From assembly GCA_934747885.1 (NCBI GenBank), contig CAKVHE010000002.1, positions 248,001 through 312,000 of the forward strand: DNA of 64,000 nt. Direction: 5' to 3'. Below are positions 26,239 through 34,600 of the stretch, piece by piece. How positions within the stretch are numbered: the first letter of the stretch is position 1; each line of letters starts with the position of its first letter. The translations under genes were made by a program, and so were the position numbers. The stretch is from an uncultured Clostridia bacterium. GTDB lineage: Bacteria > Bacillota > Clostridia > Christensenellales > UBA1242. The notes beneath the pieces are model-generated. The model did no database searches. It was given only the letters and a program-made list of their open reading frames with translations, and had not been told where the DNA came from.

Positions 26239-26271
26239 CAAAAGGAAGTCGAAGGACTTTCTTTTTGTTTG
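26239..26271 (+). terminator. Terminator of tRNA-Ser
   Basis: AAAAGGAAGTC, loop GAAG, GACTTTCTTTTTG, with one G-T pair. Confidence 0.8.
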
Positions 26272-26280
26272 CAATAGAAT

Positions 26281-26358
26281 TGAACCTTACGGTTCAGTGA
26301 TATTTGTATTGCAGTGATATTTGTTAAAGCAAATGATGTACTGTTGACGCGAAAGCGA
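26281..26358 (+). repeat. Short mini-hairpin/GTGATATT repeat cluster
   Basis: The tract holds TGAACCTTACGGTTCA (a hairpin) followed by two copies of AGTGATATTTG at 26296-26306 and 26313-26323. The second copy runs into TTTGTTAAAGCAAA and a diverged TGATGTACT unit, and then CGCGAAAGCG. Alternating mini-hairpins with a GTGATATT spacer resemble small palindromic intergenic repeats found in gut Firmicutes; that likeness is from memory. Here it lies just after tRNA-Ser, ahead of the DUF1653 gene. Confidence 0.6.
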
Positions 26359-26382
26359 AGGATAATATGTGAGGAAATTTAA

Positions 26383-26613
26383 ATGGAAGTTGTTGTTGGG
26401 CGCGTTTATAGACACTTTAAGGGTGACTATTACATTGTAGAAAATATAGCCATTCATTCTGAAACGGGTGAAAAAATGGTTATATATAGAGCACTTTATG
26501 GAGAGGGCAAAGTTTACGCCAGACCTTATGATAAGTTTGTTGAAAAGGTAAATAAAGGGGAGCAGGAATATCGTTTTCAGTTGCAAGAAATTGATAGTGT
26601 TGTAAAAAAATAA
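26383..26613 (+). CDS. DUF1653 domain protein
   Basis: 76 residues covering one DUF1653 domain: GRVYRHFKGDYYIVENIAIHSETGEKMVIYRALYG and the later ARPYDKFVEKV match the family pattern Y-x-H-F-K-G, A-x-H-S-E-T, Y-R-A-L-Y-G, R-P-x-x-x-F. The family is small, cytoplasmic and of unknown function. RBS GAGGA lies before the ATG. It follows the repeat cluster with no obvious separate promoter. Confidence 0.88.
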   Translation: MEVVVGRVYRHFKGDYYIVENIAIHSETGEKMVIYRALYGEGKVYARPYDKFVEKVNKGEQEYRFQLQEIDSVVKK

Positions 26614-26658
26614 TAGTTTTGCTTTCACTTTAATTTTGAAATTTATTTAATTCAACTG

Positions 26659-26687
26659 TTGATTTTTGTTCAAAATTGTTATATTAT
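26659..26687 (+). promoter_or_regulatory. Promoter giving a leaderless mRNA
   Basis: TTGATT (26659-26664), 17-base spacer, TATTAT (26682-26687). The expected transcription start falls at the ATG at 26695. Confidence 0.65.
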
Positions 26688-26694
26688 ATGAAGT

Positions 26695-27252
26695 ATGGAA
26701 AAACAATTATATGCTATTGTAAATTTTAAAGATTCTAAAACGCCTCACATATTTAAGTGTGACAACACTTATAAAGTGGGCGATATTGTGGTTGCCGGAC
26801 ATTGTCCGCGCCCAATAGATAATTTGGCAATTATTAGAAAAATTAAAAAAATCAGTGATAAAAAGTTGCCGGTGGAAAAGAGCAAAATCGATTCTTTGTC
26901 AATGAACTTGGATAAATTGAAATTTTGGGAACATTTTTACGCATTAAAATATATTAAAAAATATACCGAACAAAGGTATGTAGACGATTGGAAGTATTCA
27001 GAAAAAACAGCGTGGATAACTAGATATTATTCTTGCGATGGTTGTTCAATTTGTTATGAAGATAACGGCACTCTAGTGCTAACTTGTGGATATTATATGA
27101 ATCCAGACTATGTGGAGTTTATAACAAAAACCAGTCGCAAACATATAAAGGAAAAGATTGCGTATTTGATGAAAGTTTTTCCTCTGTATTGTTGCCGTTA
27201 TTATACGCGTTCAAGGTTTTGTGAACTTTTAAAAATTACTGTGAACATTTAA
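26695..27252 (+). CDS. Uncharacterised Cys-rich protein
   Basis: 185 residues. The N-terminal third is beta-rich and begins YAIVNFKDSKTPHIFKCDNTYKVGDIVVAG. The middle is Trp/Tyr-rich (WEHFYALKYIKKYTEQRY, DDWKY, WITRYYS). A tight cysteine cluster CDGCSIC with a later C in LTCGYY and CC near 168 could bind metal or form disulfides. No known domain recognised. No Shine-Dalgarno; the promoter placement predicts leaderless translation. It sits in an accessory-looking stretch after tRNA-Ser. Confidence 0.65.
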   Translation: MEKQLYAIVNFKDSKTPHIFKCDNTYKVGDIVVAGHCPRPIDNLAIIRKIKKISDKKLPVEKSKIDSLSMNLDKLKFWEHFYALKYIKKYTEQRYVDDWKYSEKTAWITRYYSCDGCSICYEDNGTLVLTCGYYMNPDYVEFITKTSRKHIKEKIAYLMKVFPLYCCRYYTRSRFCELLKITVNI

Positions 27253-27272
27253 GTTTGGACAGTACCAACAAA

Positions 27273-27305
27273 AGTGCAAGTCACATTATGTGACCTGCAT
27301 TTTTT
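27273..27305. terminator. Rho-independent terminator, bidirectional
   Basis: GTGCA-A-GTCAC, loop ATTAT, GTGAC-C-TGCAT and T6. It ends the Cys-rich gene and could also end the minus-strand remnant that abuts it. Confidence 0.85.
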
Positions 27306-27432
27306 AATTGGTTGGTTTTGCTTGCTTTGATAAATAAAGTAAAAGATAAATTGCAATAAAGATGGCAAATAGTCCAAACACTAAGCCGGTTAGTACATTG
27401 TAAAAGTTCGCCTCAGTTTTGGTTGCTGACAA
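27304..27432 (-). pseudogene. Remnant or micro-ORF encoding a membrane segment
   Basis: On the minus strand a 42-codon frame from TTG 27432 to TAA 27304 encodes SATKTEANFYNVLTGLV followed by FGLFAIFIAIYLLLYL and a basic tail SKQAKPTN. It looks like the C-terminal membrane span of a protein. There is an in-frame stop (TAA) just upstream of the TTG, and no RBS or promoter was found, so a decayed gene end is more likely than a real micro-protein. Confidence 0.45.
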
Positions 27433-27491
27433 AAGAGCAATTTAAGTTGACACAATTGCAAAACAACGGGAAGCCAAATTGAAGCCTTTAA

Positions 27492-27620
27492 ATGTTTTTA
27501 TCAACAGTACATTATAAAAAAGACTTGGAGGGCGTAATTGTAGAATTTGCTTTGTTTGATATTGCGGTTGTTGTAAACCATGAACCAATAGTTGTGTATA
27601 AACTAAGAATGCACTATTAA
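27492..27620 (+). pseudogene. Short plus-strand ORF, probable gene remnant
   Basis: A 42-codon frame from ATG 27492 to TAA 27618-27620 encodes a protein-like sequence (HYKKDLEGVIVEFALFDIAV, then NHEPIVVYKLRMHY) rather than random AT-rich peptide. There is no RBS or promoter. It may be a fragment of a lost gene. The bases between it and the minus-strand remnant (27433-27491) show nothing identifiable. Confidence 0.35.
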
Positions 27621-27645
27621 ATTATGAAAATCGCCTACAAATCGT

Positions 27646-27674
27646 TTGACAAAATTTGGTGGTTTTGTCATAAT
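27646..27674 (+). promoter_or_regulatory. Sigma-A promoter
   Basis: TTGACA (27646-27651), 17-base spacer, CATAAT (27669-27674); an overlapping TATAAT at 27675 has a 23-base spacer. Confidence 0.8.
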
Positions 27675-27701
27675 TATAATAATATAAAAAGGAGGATAAA
27701 G

Positions 27702-28463
27702 ATGAAAAAATTCTTAAAATCATTAGTCGTTGCTTTGGTTATGATCCCTTGCGCGCTTATGTTTACCGCTTGCGGTCAATTGAGCGATGTAAAAGTTAAC
27801 ACCAAAGGTAACTACAAAGAAGCAGATGTAAAAACATTGACAACATTTGCCGAAGAAAACAAAGACGTGAAATCTATGGAAGGCGGTTACAAGTACACTG
27901 TTAGTGTAACTTATGGTGACAAGGCAAGTATAGAAAGCACTGCAATTGCTCAACTAAAAGATGGAAAACTTGTTGGTTTTGCTATGAATTACGAAGCAAA
28001 AGGCACAGTTGACGATAAAGATTTGACGGCAACCATGGAAGGCTATGCTCACGACGGCAAAGCATACTATCACTACAAAGACAGCAAAAACGAATACAAA
28101 TATCAACAAGAAGTTGCTGATTTGGAAATTGACAGCTCGGCAATTACTGATCTTATTGATCCTGCTGATATTGCAAACTTGCAAACAGTTTTAGGACAAG
28201 TTTCTAGCGCTGCAAAAGTTAGTGTTGCAAAATCTGGCAAAACAACCAAATTCCACATCGAAATGGAAGGCAATGAATTGTACTACGTTTTCAAAGAAGG
28301 CAAATTGGTTGGCGCGCAATGCACAATGACTATTGATCTATCAAAACTTGGTGGTTCAGTTGTTACAGTAAAAATGAATCTTGTTGAATTTAATGGTAAC
28401 ATTAAATATCCAAGCGGACTTGATAAATACTCAACTGAAGTTCCAAAAGACCTTAAGTTTTAA
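27702..28463 (+). CDS. Uncharacterised lipoprotein
   Basis: 253 residues from ATG 27702, set by a perfect AAGGAGG at 27690-27696. Signal peptide with lipobox FTAC, lipidated Cys at about residue 24. The mature part is Lys/Asp/Glu-rich with alternating short strands (YKYTVSVTYGDKASIESTAI, LVGFAMNYEAKG, GKAYYHYKDSKNEYKYQQ), like the half-barrel of LolA/LppX-type lipid carriers, but no sequence signature confirms that. Strong promoter, RBS and terminator suggest high expression. It shares the signal-peptide style (VFTACGN/MFTACGQ) with the lipoprotein at 984. Confidence 0.8.
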   Translation: MKKFLKSLVVALVMIPCALMFTACGQLSDVKVNTKGNYKEADVKTLTTFAEENKDVKSMEGGYKYTVSVTYGDKASIESTAIAQLKDGKLVGFAMNYEAKGTVDDKDLTATMEGYAHDGKAYYHYKDSKNEYKYQQEVADLEIDSSAITDLIDPADIANLQTVLGQVSSAAKVSVAKSGKTTKFHIEMEGNELYYVFKEGKLVGAQCTMTIDLSKLGGSVVTVKMNLVEFNGNIKYPSGLDKYSTEVPKDLKF

Positions 28464-28472
28464 TTAAATTAA

Positions 28473-28508
28473 GCAAAAAAATATTCCTGAAAGATGGAAT
28501 ATTTTTTT
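28473..28508 (+). terminator. Rho-independent terminator
   Basis: AAAAAATATTCC, loop TGAAAGAT, GGAATATTTTTTT. Confidence 0.85.
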
Positions 28509-28519
28509 GTTTTTTCATT

Positions 28520-28548
28520 TTGAGATTGCAGGCTGAATATGATATAAT
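28520..28548 (+). promoter_or_regulatory. Sigma-A promoter
   Basis: TTGAGA (28520-28525), 17-base spacer, TATAAT (28543-28548). Confidence 0.8.
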
Positions 28549-28572
28549 AAATAAAAAATCTTGGAGATAAAT

Positions 28573-29511
28573 ATGGATTTAGTAGTTATGGCTGCTGGAA
28601 TGGGCAGCAGATTTGGCGGCTTAAAACAAACCGAACCGGTTGGTAAAAATGGCGAATTTATTATTGATTATTCGATTTTTGATGCAATAAAAGTTGGTTT
28701 TGATAGAGTTGTTTTTATTATTAAAGAAGAAAACTATGAACTTTTTAGAGATACCGTTGGCAAACGCATAGAAGACAAAATAAAAGTTGAATATGTTTTC
28801 CAAAAACTAGACAATTTGCCAGAAGGCTTTTCGGTGCCAGAAGGGCGTGAAAAACCATTGGGTACAGCGCACGCGGTGTATTGTTGCAAAGATATTATAA
28901 AAGGTGATTTTGTTACCATTAACGCTGACGACTTTTATGGCGCAGAGGCGTATAATGACGTTATGAAGTATGCCAAAAAAACTAAGTTTTGCAGAGCGTT
29001 AAAAAAGTTCTTTACCGGCAAAGATGAATTTGCTTTGGTTGGATACAAGGCGGAAAACACACTGTCGGAAAACGGCTCGTCAAAGCGTGGTATTTGCAAA
29101 ATAGAAAACGGCAAAGTTTGCGATATTGTTGAAAGCGTGGTAGAAAAACGCAGTGGCAAAATTTTTGCAAAACCACTAGATCAAGAAGATGCAGAGGAAG
29201 TTAGAGTGGATGGCGACCAAATGGTATCCATGAATATGTGGTTCTGCACCAAGCGTTTGTTTGATTATATAGATGTAGATTTTCCGGTCTTCCTAAAAAA
29301 TATGCTAGAAACCAACCCACTAAAAGGGGAATATTTGTTGCCGAATGTAATTGGTGAAGCCTTAAAAGCGGGCTTTGTAAATGTGCGTGCCGTAAAGACT
29401 GATGCAATTTGGCAAGGTATTACCTACAAAGAAGATAAACCAAAAGTAGTAAAATATTTGCAAGAACTTGCAGAAAAAGGGGTATATCCAGAAAATCTTT
29501 GGCAAAAATAA
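28573..29511 (+). CDS. Sugar-phosphate nucleotidyltransferase family protein
   Basis: 312 residues from ATG 28573 (GGAG upstream). VVMAAGMGSRFGGLKQTEPVG at the N-terminus is the nucleotide-binding signature of the GT-A NTP_transferase family (AAGxGxRxG...K). KPLGTAHAVYCC near 96 and INADDFYGAEAY near 117 (the metal Asp) follow, with MNMWFCTKRLFDYI and WQGITYKED near the end. Enzymes of this type make NDP-sugars for polymers. The exact sugar and nucleotide cannot be read from the sequence. Monocistronic. Confidence 0.85.
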   Translation: MDLVVMAAGMGSRFGGLKQTEPVGKNGEFIIDYSIFDAIKVGFDRVVFIIKEENYELFRDTVGKRIEDKIKVEYVFQKLDNLPEGFSVPEGREKPLGTAHAVYCCKDIIKGDFVTINADDFYGAEAYNDVMKYAKKTKFCRALKKFFTGKDEFALVGYKAENTLSENGSSKRGICKIENGKVCDIVESVVEKRSGKIFAKPLDQEDAEEVRVDGDQMVSMNMWFCTKRLFDYIDVDFPVFLKNMLETNPLKGEYLLPNVIGEALKAGFVNVRAVKTDAIWQGITYKEDKPKVVKYLQELAEKGVYPENLWQK

Positions 29512-29532
29512 CTAAAAAGTAGTTAAAAACGT

Positions 29533-29562
29533 TTGCTAAATGGCAAAAAAATATAGTAAAAT
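29533..29562 (+). promoter_or_regulatory. Promoter of spoVG
   Basis: TTGCTA (29533-29538), 18-base spacer, TAAAAT (29557-29562). The 5' leader contains a small hairpin AGCCAAAAGGCT (29572-29583). Confidence 0.72.
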
Positions 29563-29614
29563 ATATTTGTTAGCCAAAAGGCTGATAATACTCGAATAAA
29601 CATGAGGTAAAGGT

Positions 29615-29878
29615 ATGAAAATTTCAGACGTAAGAATTCGTTTGGTAAAGAGCGAAGCTAGCAAAATCAAAGCATCTGCATCTATCACAATTGATGACTG
29701 CTTTGTAGTTCATGACATCAAAATCATCGAAGGCAACGAAGGTTACTTTATTGCTATGCCAAGCAGAAGAACTCCTGACGGCGAATTTAAAGACATCGTT
29801 CATCCATTAAACACTGAAACACGTGAAATGATTAAAGATGTTGTATTGAAAGCTTTTGAAGAAAACAAAGCTGAATAG
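29615..29878 (+). CDS. spoVG: SpoVG family RNA/DNA-binding regulator
   Basis: 87 residues, normal length. KISDVRIRLV, ASITIDDCFVVHDIKIIEG, GYFIAMPSRRTPDGEFKDIVHPLN and TREMIKDVVLKAFEE match SpoVG throughout. SpoVG binds nucleic acids and affects sporulation, cell division and capsule or virulence genes in various Firmicutes. RBS GAGGTAAAGG. Single-gene unit with promoter and terminator, convenient for high expression. Confidence 0.96.
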   Translation: MKISDVRIRLVKSEASKIKASASITIDDCFVVHDIKIIEGNEGYFIAMPSRRTPDGEFKDIVHPLNTETREMIKDVVLKAFEENKAE

Positions 29879-29937
29879 TATAAATATATAACAAATGTAT
29901 ATTTGCTCTTTAACTGCTTGATTTTTATTAAAGCAAT

Positions 29938-29974
29938 ATGTCCCTTGCACTTTTTCGCGCAGGGGACATTTTTT
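29938..29974 (+). terminator. Rho-independent terminator
   Basis: TGTCCCTTGCAC, loop, GCGCAGGGGACA, T6, with G-T pairs. It is 60 bases past spoVG. Confidence 0.85.
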
Positions 29975-30007
29975 AACCAACAAATTTGTTTGGGCATAAA
30001 CTGCAAT

Positions 30008-31378
30008 ATGATTAAAAATTTATCTTCAAGTGTTTATTTTATTGGTATTGGTGGGATAAGTATGTCGGCGCTTGCGCAGATTTTAAAAGCAAAAGGACAC
30101 ACGGTGGCGGGGTCGGACGCAAGCAAAAGCAAGCAGACAGAAAAGCTAAAAAAAGAAAAAATAAAAGTTTTTATCGGTCACCGCGCGGAAAATATTTTGG
30201 GCTACGAAACGGTGGTGTATAACTCTGCCATAAAGGAGAGCAACCCTGAACTTGCTATTGCGCGGGCGCTTGGCAAAATTGTTTTAACGCGAGCAGAACT
30301 TTTGGCAAAAATAGAAAATGAGTACAAACTAAAAATTGCCATAAGCGGAAGCCATGGCAAAACTACGTCTTCGGCATGGCTTGCCAGTGCAATGATGGCG
30401 CTTAATTTGTCGCCAACCATTCATCTTGGTGGCGAAGCGGTTGATTTAAATTCCAACTTTGTGGTAGGCAAAAGTAATATTTTTTTAACTGAGGCTTGTG
30501 AATATATGGACAACTTTTTGGCTTTGTCGCCAAGCCTTGGTGCAATTTTGAATATTCAGGCGGATCACTTAGATTATTTTAAAAATTTTAATCGCATAAA
30601 AAAATCTTTTGCCAAATTTGCAAAGAATTGCAAAAAAGTGGTAATAAATTTAGATGATCCAACTTGCAGAAAAATTATGGAAGCAGACAAAAACAAAGAT
30701 AAATTTATAACTTTTTCCATTTGTGATAGTAGAGCGGACTATTTTGCTGAAAACATTTTGTTAAGTGATAACAAAAAACCAACTTTTAACTTGTATGTTT
30801 CAGGCAAGTGCTTTGGAAGGATAGAGTTGCCAATTTATCTTGAACACAATGTGCAAAACTACTTGGCGGTGTTTGCTTTGCTTTATGAGATGTATCCAGA
30901 TGCCGAAGCAGTTGCTCAAAAATTAAGTTTATATTTGGGCGTTAGGCGTAGATTTGAAGAAAAAGGCCGACTGAACGGGGCGCTTGTGGTGCATGATTAT
31001 GCACATCATCCAACCGAAATAGAAAAGGTTATAGAAGAGGCCGAAAACGTGTTTGGCAAAAAGCCAATTGTGGTTTTTGAACCACATACTTACACGCGCA
31101 CGCAGGCGCTTATGTGGGAGTTCGCTCGCGCCTTTTCTAAGGCAGAAAAGGTCTTTATTTATAAAATTTATCCCGCGCGTGAACCGCCAATAAAAGGCAT
31201 AACTGGTTTGGCGCTTGCACAAAAAGTTAACAATGCCAGTTTAGTTCCGGCAACAAGTGTGGAAAACGAAAAGGAACTAAAAAAAGTACTTGCAAAAACA
31301 CTTACAAATAATGATGTACTTTTGTGTTTGGGGGCGGGAAATATCGATGTAATAACCGAAAAATTGTTGACAAAATAG
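30008..31378 (+). CDS. murC: UDP-N-acetylmuramate--L-alanine ligase
   Basis: 456 residues from ATG 30008; a longer in-frame start at 29903 would run through the spoVG terminator. MurC adds L-Ala to UDP-MurNAc using ATP. IGIGGISMSALAQ near 12-24 is the Rossmann UDP-MurNAc loop, SGSHGKTTSSAW near 113-124 is the ATP P-loop, EACEYMDNF and LNIQADHLDYF follow, and YAHHPTEI is the MurC C-terminal signature. No RBS: a weak TTTAAC-17-CATAAA (29972-30000) would start transcription at the ATG, so it may be leaderless. The ileS T-box promoter overlaps its last codons. Confidence 0.94.
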   Translation: MIKNLSSSVYFIGIGGISMSALAQILKAKGHTVAGSDASKSKQTEKLKKEKIKVFIGHRAENILGYETVVYNSAIKESNPELAIARALGKIVLTRAELLAKIENEYKLKIAISGSHGKTTSSAWLASAMMALNLSPTIHLGGEAVDLNSNFVVGKSNIFLTEACEYMDNFLALSPSLGAILNIQADHLDYFKNFNRIKKSFAKFAKNCKKVVINLDDPTCRKIMEADKNKDKFITFSICDSRADYFAENILLSDNKKPTFNLYVSGKCFGRIELPIYLEHNVQNYLAVFALLYEMYPDAEAVAQKLSLYLGVRRRFEEKGRLNGALVVHDYAHHPTEIEKVIEEAENVFGKKPIVVFEPHTYTRTQALMWEFARAFSKAEKVFIYKIYPAREPPIKGITGLALAQKVNNASLVPATSVENEKELKKVLAKTLTNNDVLLCLGAGNIDVITEKLLTK

Positions 31379-31394
31379 ATGTGATGTGTATAAT
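31367..31394 (+). promoter_or_regulatory. Sigma-A promoter of the ileS T-box transcript
   Basis: TTGACA (31367-31372), 16-base spacer, TATAAT (31389-31394). The -35 lies inside the last murC codons. Confidence 0.85.
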
Positions 31395-31410
31395 AAAAGT
31401 AACTAAATAA

Positions 31411-31640
31411 ATGCAATGATCCAAGACACGGCAATGCGCAAATTTTTTTAAAGCGAGTTGGGGTAGGTGAAAAGCCAACAAAAAATCCGCAGTTGTTATC
31501 ACTTGGTAGCAGAAACCTGAAATTTTAGTAAGGTTCTCCGGTGGCTTTCCGTAACAAAAGCGTCGCGTGACTAGCGCGAAGAGTTACAATAAGTGGTAAT
31601 ACTTTGGGTATTCTTAATTGTAAGAATGCCCAATTTTTTT
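31411..31640 (+). promoter_or_regulatory. T-box riboswitch controlling ileS (specifier ATC, Ile)
   Basis: The leader has CCAAG (31421-31425) pairing with CTTGG (31502-31506) to close stem I, the conserved AGTTGGGGTAGGTGAAAAGCCAAC-type apical region (31454-31478), and ATC at 31498-31500 in the specifier-loop position just inside the closing stem. ATC is an isoleucine codon, matching the downstream gene. The antiterminator carries a reduced T-box core AAGTGGTAATAC (31591-31602), with TGGT able to pair with ACCA of uncharged tRNA. The competing terminator TTGGGTATTCTT/AAGAATGCCCAA plus T8 spans 31604-31640. Confidence 0.88.
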
Positions 31641-31653
31641 ATAAGGAGAAAAT

Positions 31654-34600
31654 ATGAAAAAGGAACAAGCAGTACCAAATTTGGTCGAAAACGAAAAGCA
31701 AGTTTTAAAATTTTGGGAAACCAACCAAATTTTTAACAAACTCAAAGCCCAAAATGCCGGAAGTGGAAAGTATTTTGCCTTTTTGGATGGCCCAATTACC
31801 GCAAACAACAAAATGGGCTTGCATCACGCATGGAATAGGTCATTAAAAGACATTATGCTTAGATACCAAGGTATGCAAGGCAAACAAATTCATTATCAAA
31901 ACGGTTTTGATGCTCAAGGTTTGTGGGTTGAGGTTAATGTCGAAAAAGACTTAGGGCTTTCCGGCAAACGTGACATTGAAAAGTATGGTATGGATAAGTT
32001 TACCGAAAAATGTATCGAACGCGTAAATCACTTTTCAAAGGAAATTGTCAAAGATAGTATTCGTCTTGGGCAGTGGATGGATTGGGACAATTCGTATTAC
32101 ACCAATTCGGATAACAACATTGAAACCATTTGGTACTTTTTAAAAGAATGCTACAAACGCGGTTGGCTAAAAGAAAAATATCGTCCAATGCCTTGGTGTG
32201 CCCGTTGCGGAACCAGCCTAAGTGAACACGAAATGGCCGATGAATATCGTGATGTTGTACACACTGCCGTGTTCTTTAAATTGCCAATTGAGGGCAAAAA
32301 TGCCGATATGTTGGTTTGGACAACCACGCCTTGGACGCTGTCTGCCAACGTTGCTCTGGCTGTTAATGCTGACCTAGATTATGTAGAATGCAAAGTAAAA
32401 TCTTCTAGTCGTAACTTAATTGTATGCGAGAGCGCTAAAAAAGTTTTAAAAGATGATTTGATAGAAGTCGTAAAAACTTTTAAGGGTGCGGAGTTGGTTG
32501 GTTTAACATATGAAACCTGTTTCCCTATGTTGTCCAAACAAAATTTTGAGCACAAAATTGTGGCTTGGGATCACGTAGATGCAACCGAGGGTTCGGGATG
32601 TGTTCATATTGCGCCGGGTTGCGGTGCCGAGGACTTTGATCTTGGTCAAACTATTGGTCTTCCAAACATAATTCCGGTTGACGAGAATGGTATTTTTTAT
32701 CCTGATTTTGGCTTTTTGGCTGGCAAAAGCGCCTTTGAAGTTAACGATTTAGTTTTTGATCGATTAAAAGAAGCCGGTAAATTGTATTACACTCATAATT
32801 ACAAACATCGTTATCCTTTCTGTTGGCGCTGCAAAAATCCAGTAATATTTAGGCTCATTAAAGAATGGGTAATAAGTATGGACGAAATTCGCCCACAACT
32901 ACTATCAGCAATAGAAACGGTAGAGTTTCAACCAGACTTTATGAAAAAGCGAATGAAAGATTGGCTTAATAACATGGGAGATTGGAGTATTAGCCGTAAA
33001 CGTTATTATGGTTTGCCATTGCCAATTTATGTTTGCCCAAAATGTGGTGAAGTTACTATTGTTGGCTCAAAAGCCGAATTGGAAAAACTCTCTAGCAAGG
33101 CCGAAGTAGAAGCGCTTCCACATTTGCATCGTCCATATATTGACAAAATTAAAATTACTTGTCCAAAATGTGGCGAAAAGGTTGAGCGTATCCCAGAAGT
33201 TGGCGACTGCTGGCTGGATGCTGGTGTAACGCCATTTTCTACCAAAAAATATTTTACTGATAAAGAATTTTTCAATCATAACTTCCCAGCCGAGTGCGTA
33301 ATTGAAGCAAAAGAACAAATTAGATTGTGGTTCTATTCACTTTTGGTAATGAGTGTTACTTTAACAGGAAAAGCCCCTTACAAAAAAGTTATTGGTTTCC
33401 CAATGTTACTTGATAAAGATGGAAACAAACTTTCTAAATCTAGTCCAAACAATATTCCTTTGCCAGAAGCCTTTGACAAGTTTGGTGCTGATATTATTAG
33501 ATATTTCTTTGCAGGCAACAACCAACTTTCGGATCTAATTTTCTCGTTTAGTTCAACTGATGACATCAAGCGCAAACTTATGGCATTTTGGAATATCTAT
33601 GTGTTCTTTAACACTTATGCATCAATAGACAACCCAAAACTAGATGGCTTTAAGTTGGATGTAAACTCACTAGACATAACTGACAAATGGCTAATTGAAC
33701 GCACAAATAATTTAATAACCGCATCGGCGGACTACTACGAGCATAACCAAACTTTTGCCGTAACAAAAGCCTTTGAAGAATATATTGATGATGTTTCAAA
33801 TTGGTACATTAGAGTAAATCGTCGTAGATTTTGGAAGTCGGAAGACGAACAAGACAAACTCAACGCGTACTACTCACTTTACTATTCATTAAAAGCCACT
33901 CTAAAAGTAATGGCGCCAATAATTCCGTTTATGAGCGAATATGTTTGGCAAAATTTGGTTAGAGAACTAGAACCAAACGAAAGTGAAAGCGTAATGCTTG
34001 GTGGATATGCAAAAGTGACGCAAAAAGTTGTTACGCCAAAAATTATGACCGAAACCGAACTTGCGCGTGAACTAATTGCAATTGGCTCAAGGCTGCGCAA
34101 TGAAAACCAACTAATGGTAAAAATTCCTTTGCGTAAAATGTATGTTAACCTAAGCGGTGACGACAAGGAAGTAGTAGAGCGTTTTGGCGACATCATAAAG
34201 AGTGAATTAAACGTTAAGGATCTTGAAATAGAAAAAGATTATACTAAATTTAATTTGCCAAAACTCTCGGTAAACTTTAAGCAAGCTGGTGCGGCGTTAA
34301 AGGGTGATGTACAAAAACTTAAAAACGCCTTAACTGACGCTACTGAAAGTGAAATGAATGCCTACGTTATGGCATACAAAACTGGCAAGGTTTCGGTAAA
34401 AGATTTGGGAGAACTAGATAGCAGTTTGTTTACGGTAACTTATGTGCCTAAACCTGAGTTTGTTATGGCAACCGAAAACAATGTTACGGTAGTTTTGGAT
34501 ATAACTATAGACGAAGAGTTAGAAAAAGAGGGCATAAGCCGAGAACTTATTCGTGCTTTGCAGGTTTTGCGTAAAGAGGCAGATTTTGAAATTTCAAAAC

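Noticed and set aside
26281..26358. CRISPR array.
   Set aside because: Repeat units are about 11 bases with 6-base spacing and there are only two exact copies; no cas genes are near.
26236..27700. Direct repeat of the tRNA-Ser 3' end marking an attachment site.
   Set aside because: I looked for a second copy of the T-arm/acceptor sequence downstream and did not see one.
30008..30010. Firm leaderless call for murC.
   Set aside because: The geometry fits (CATAAA ends 8 bases before the ATG), but the -35 and -10 matches are weak, so it is left as a possibility only.
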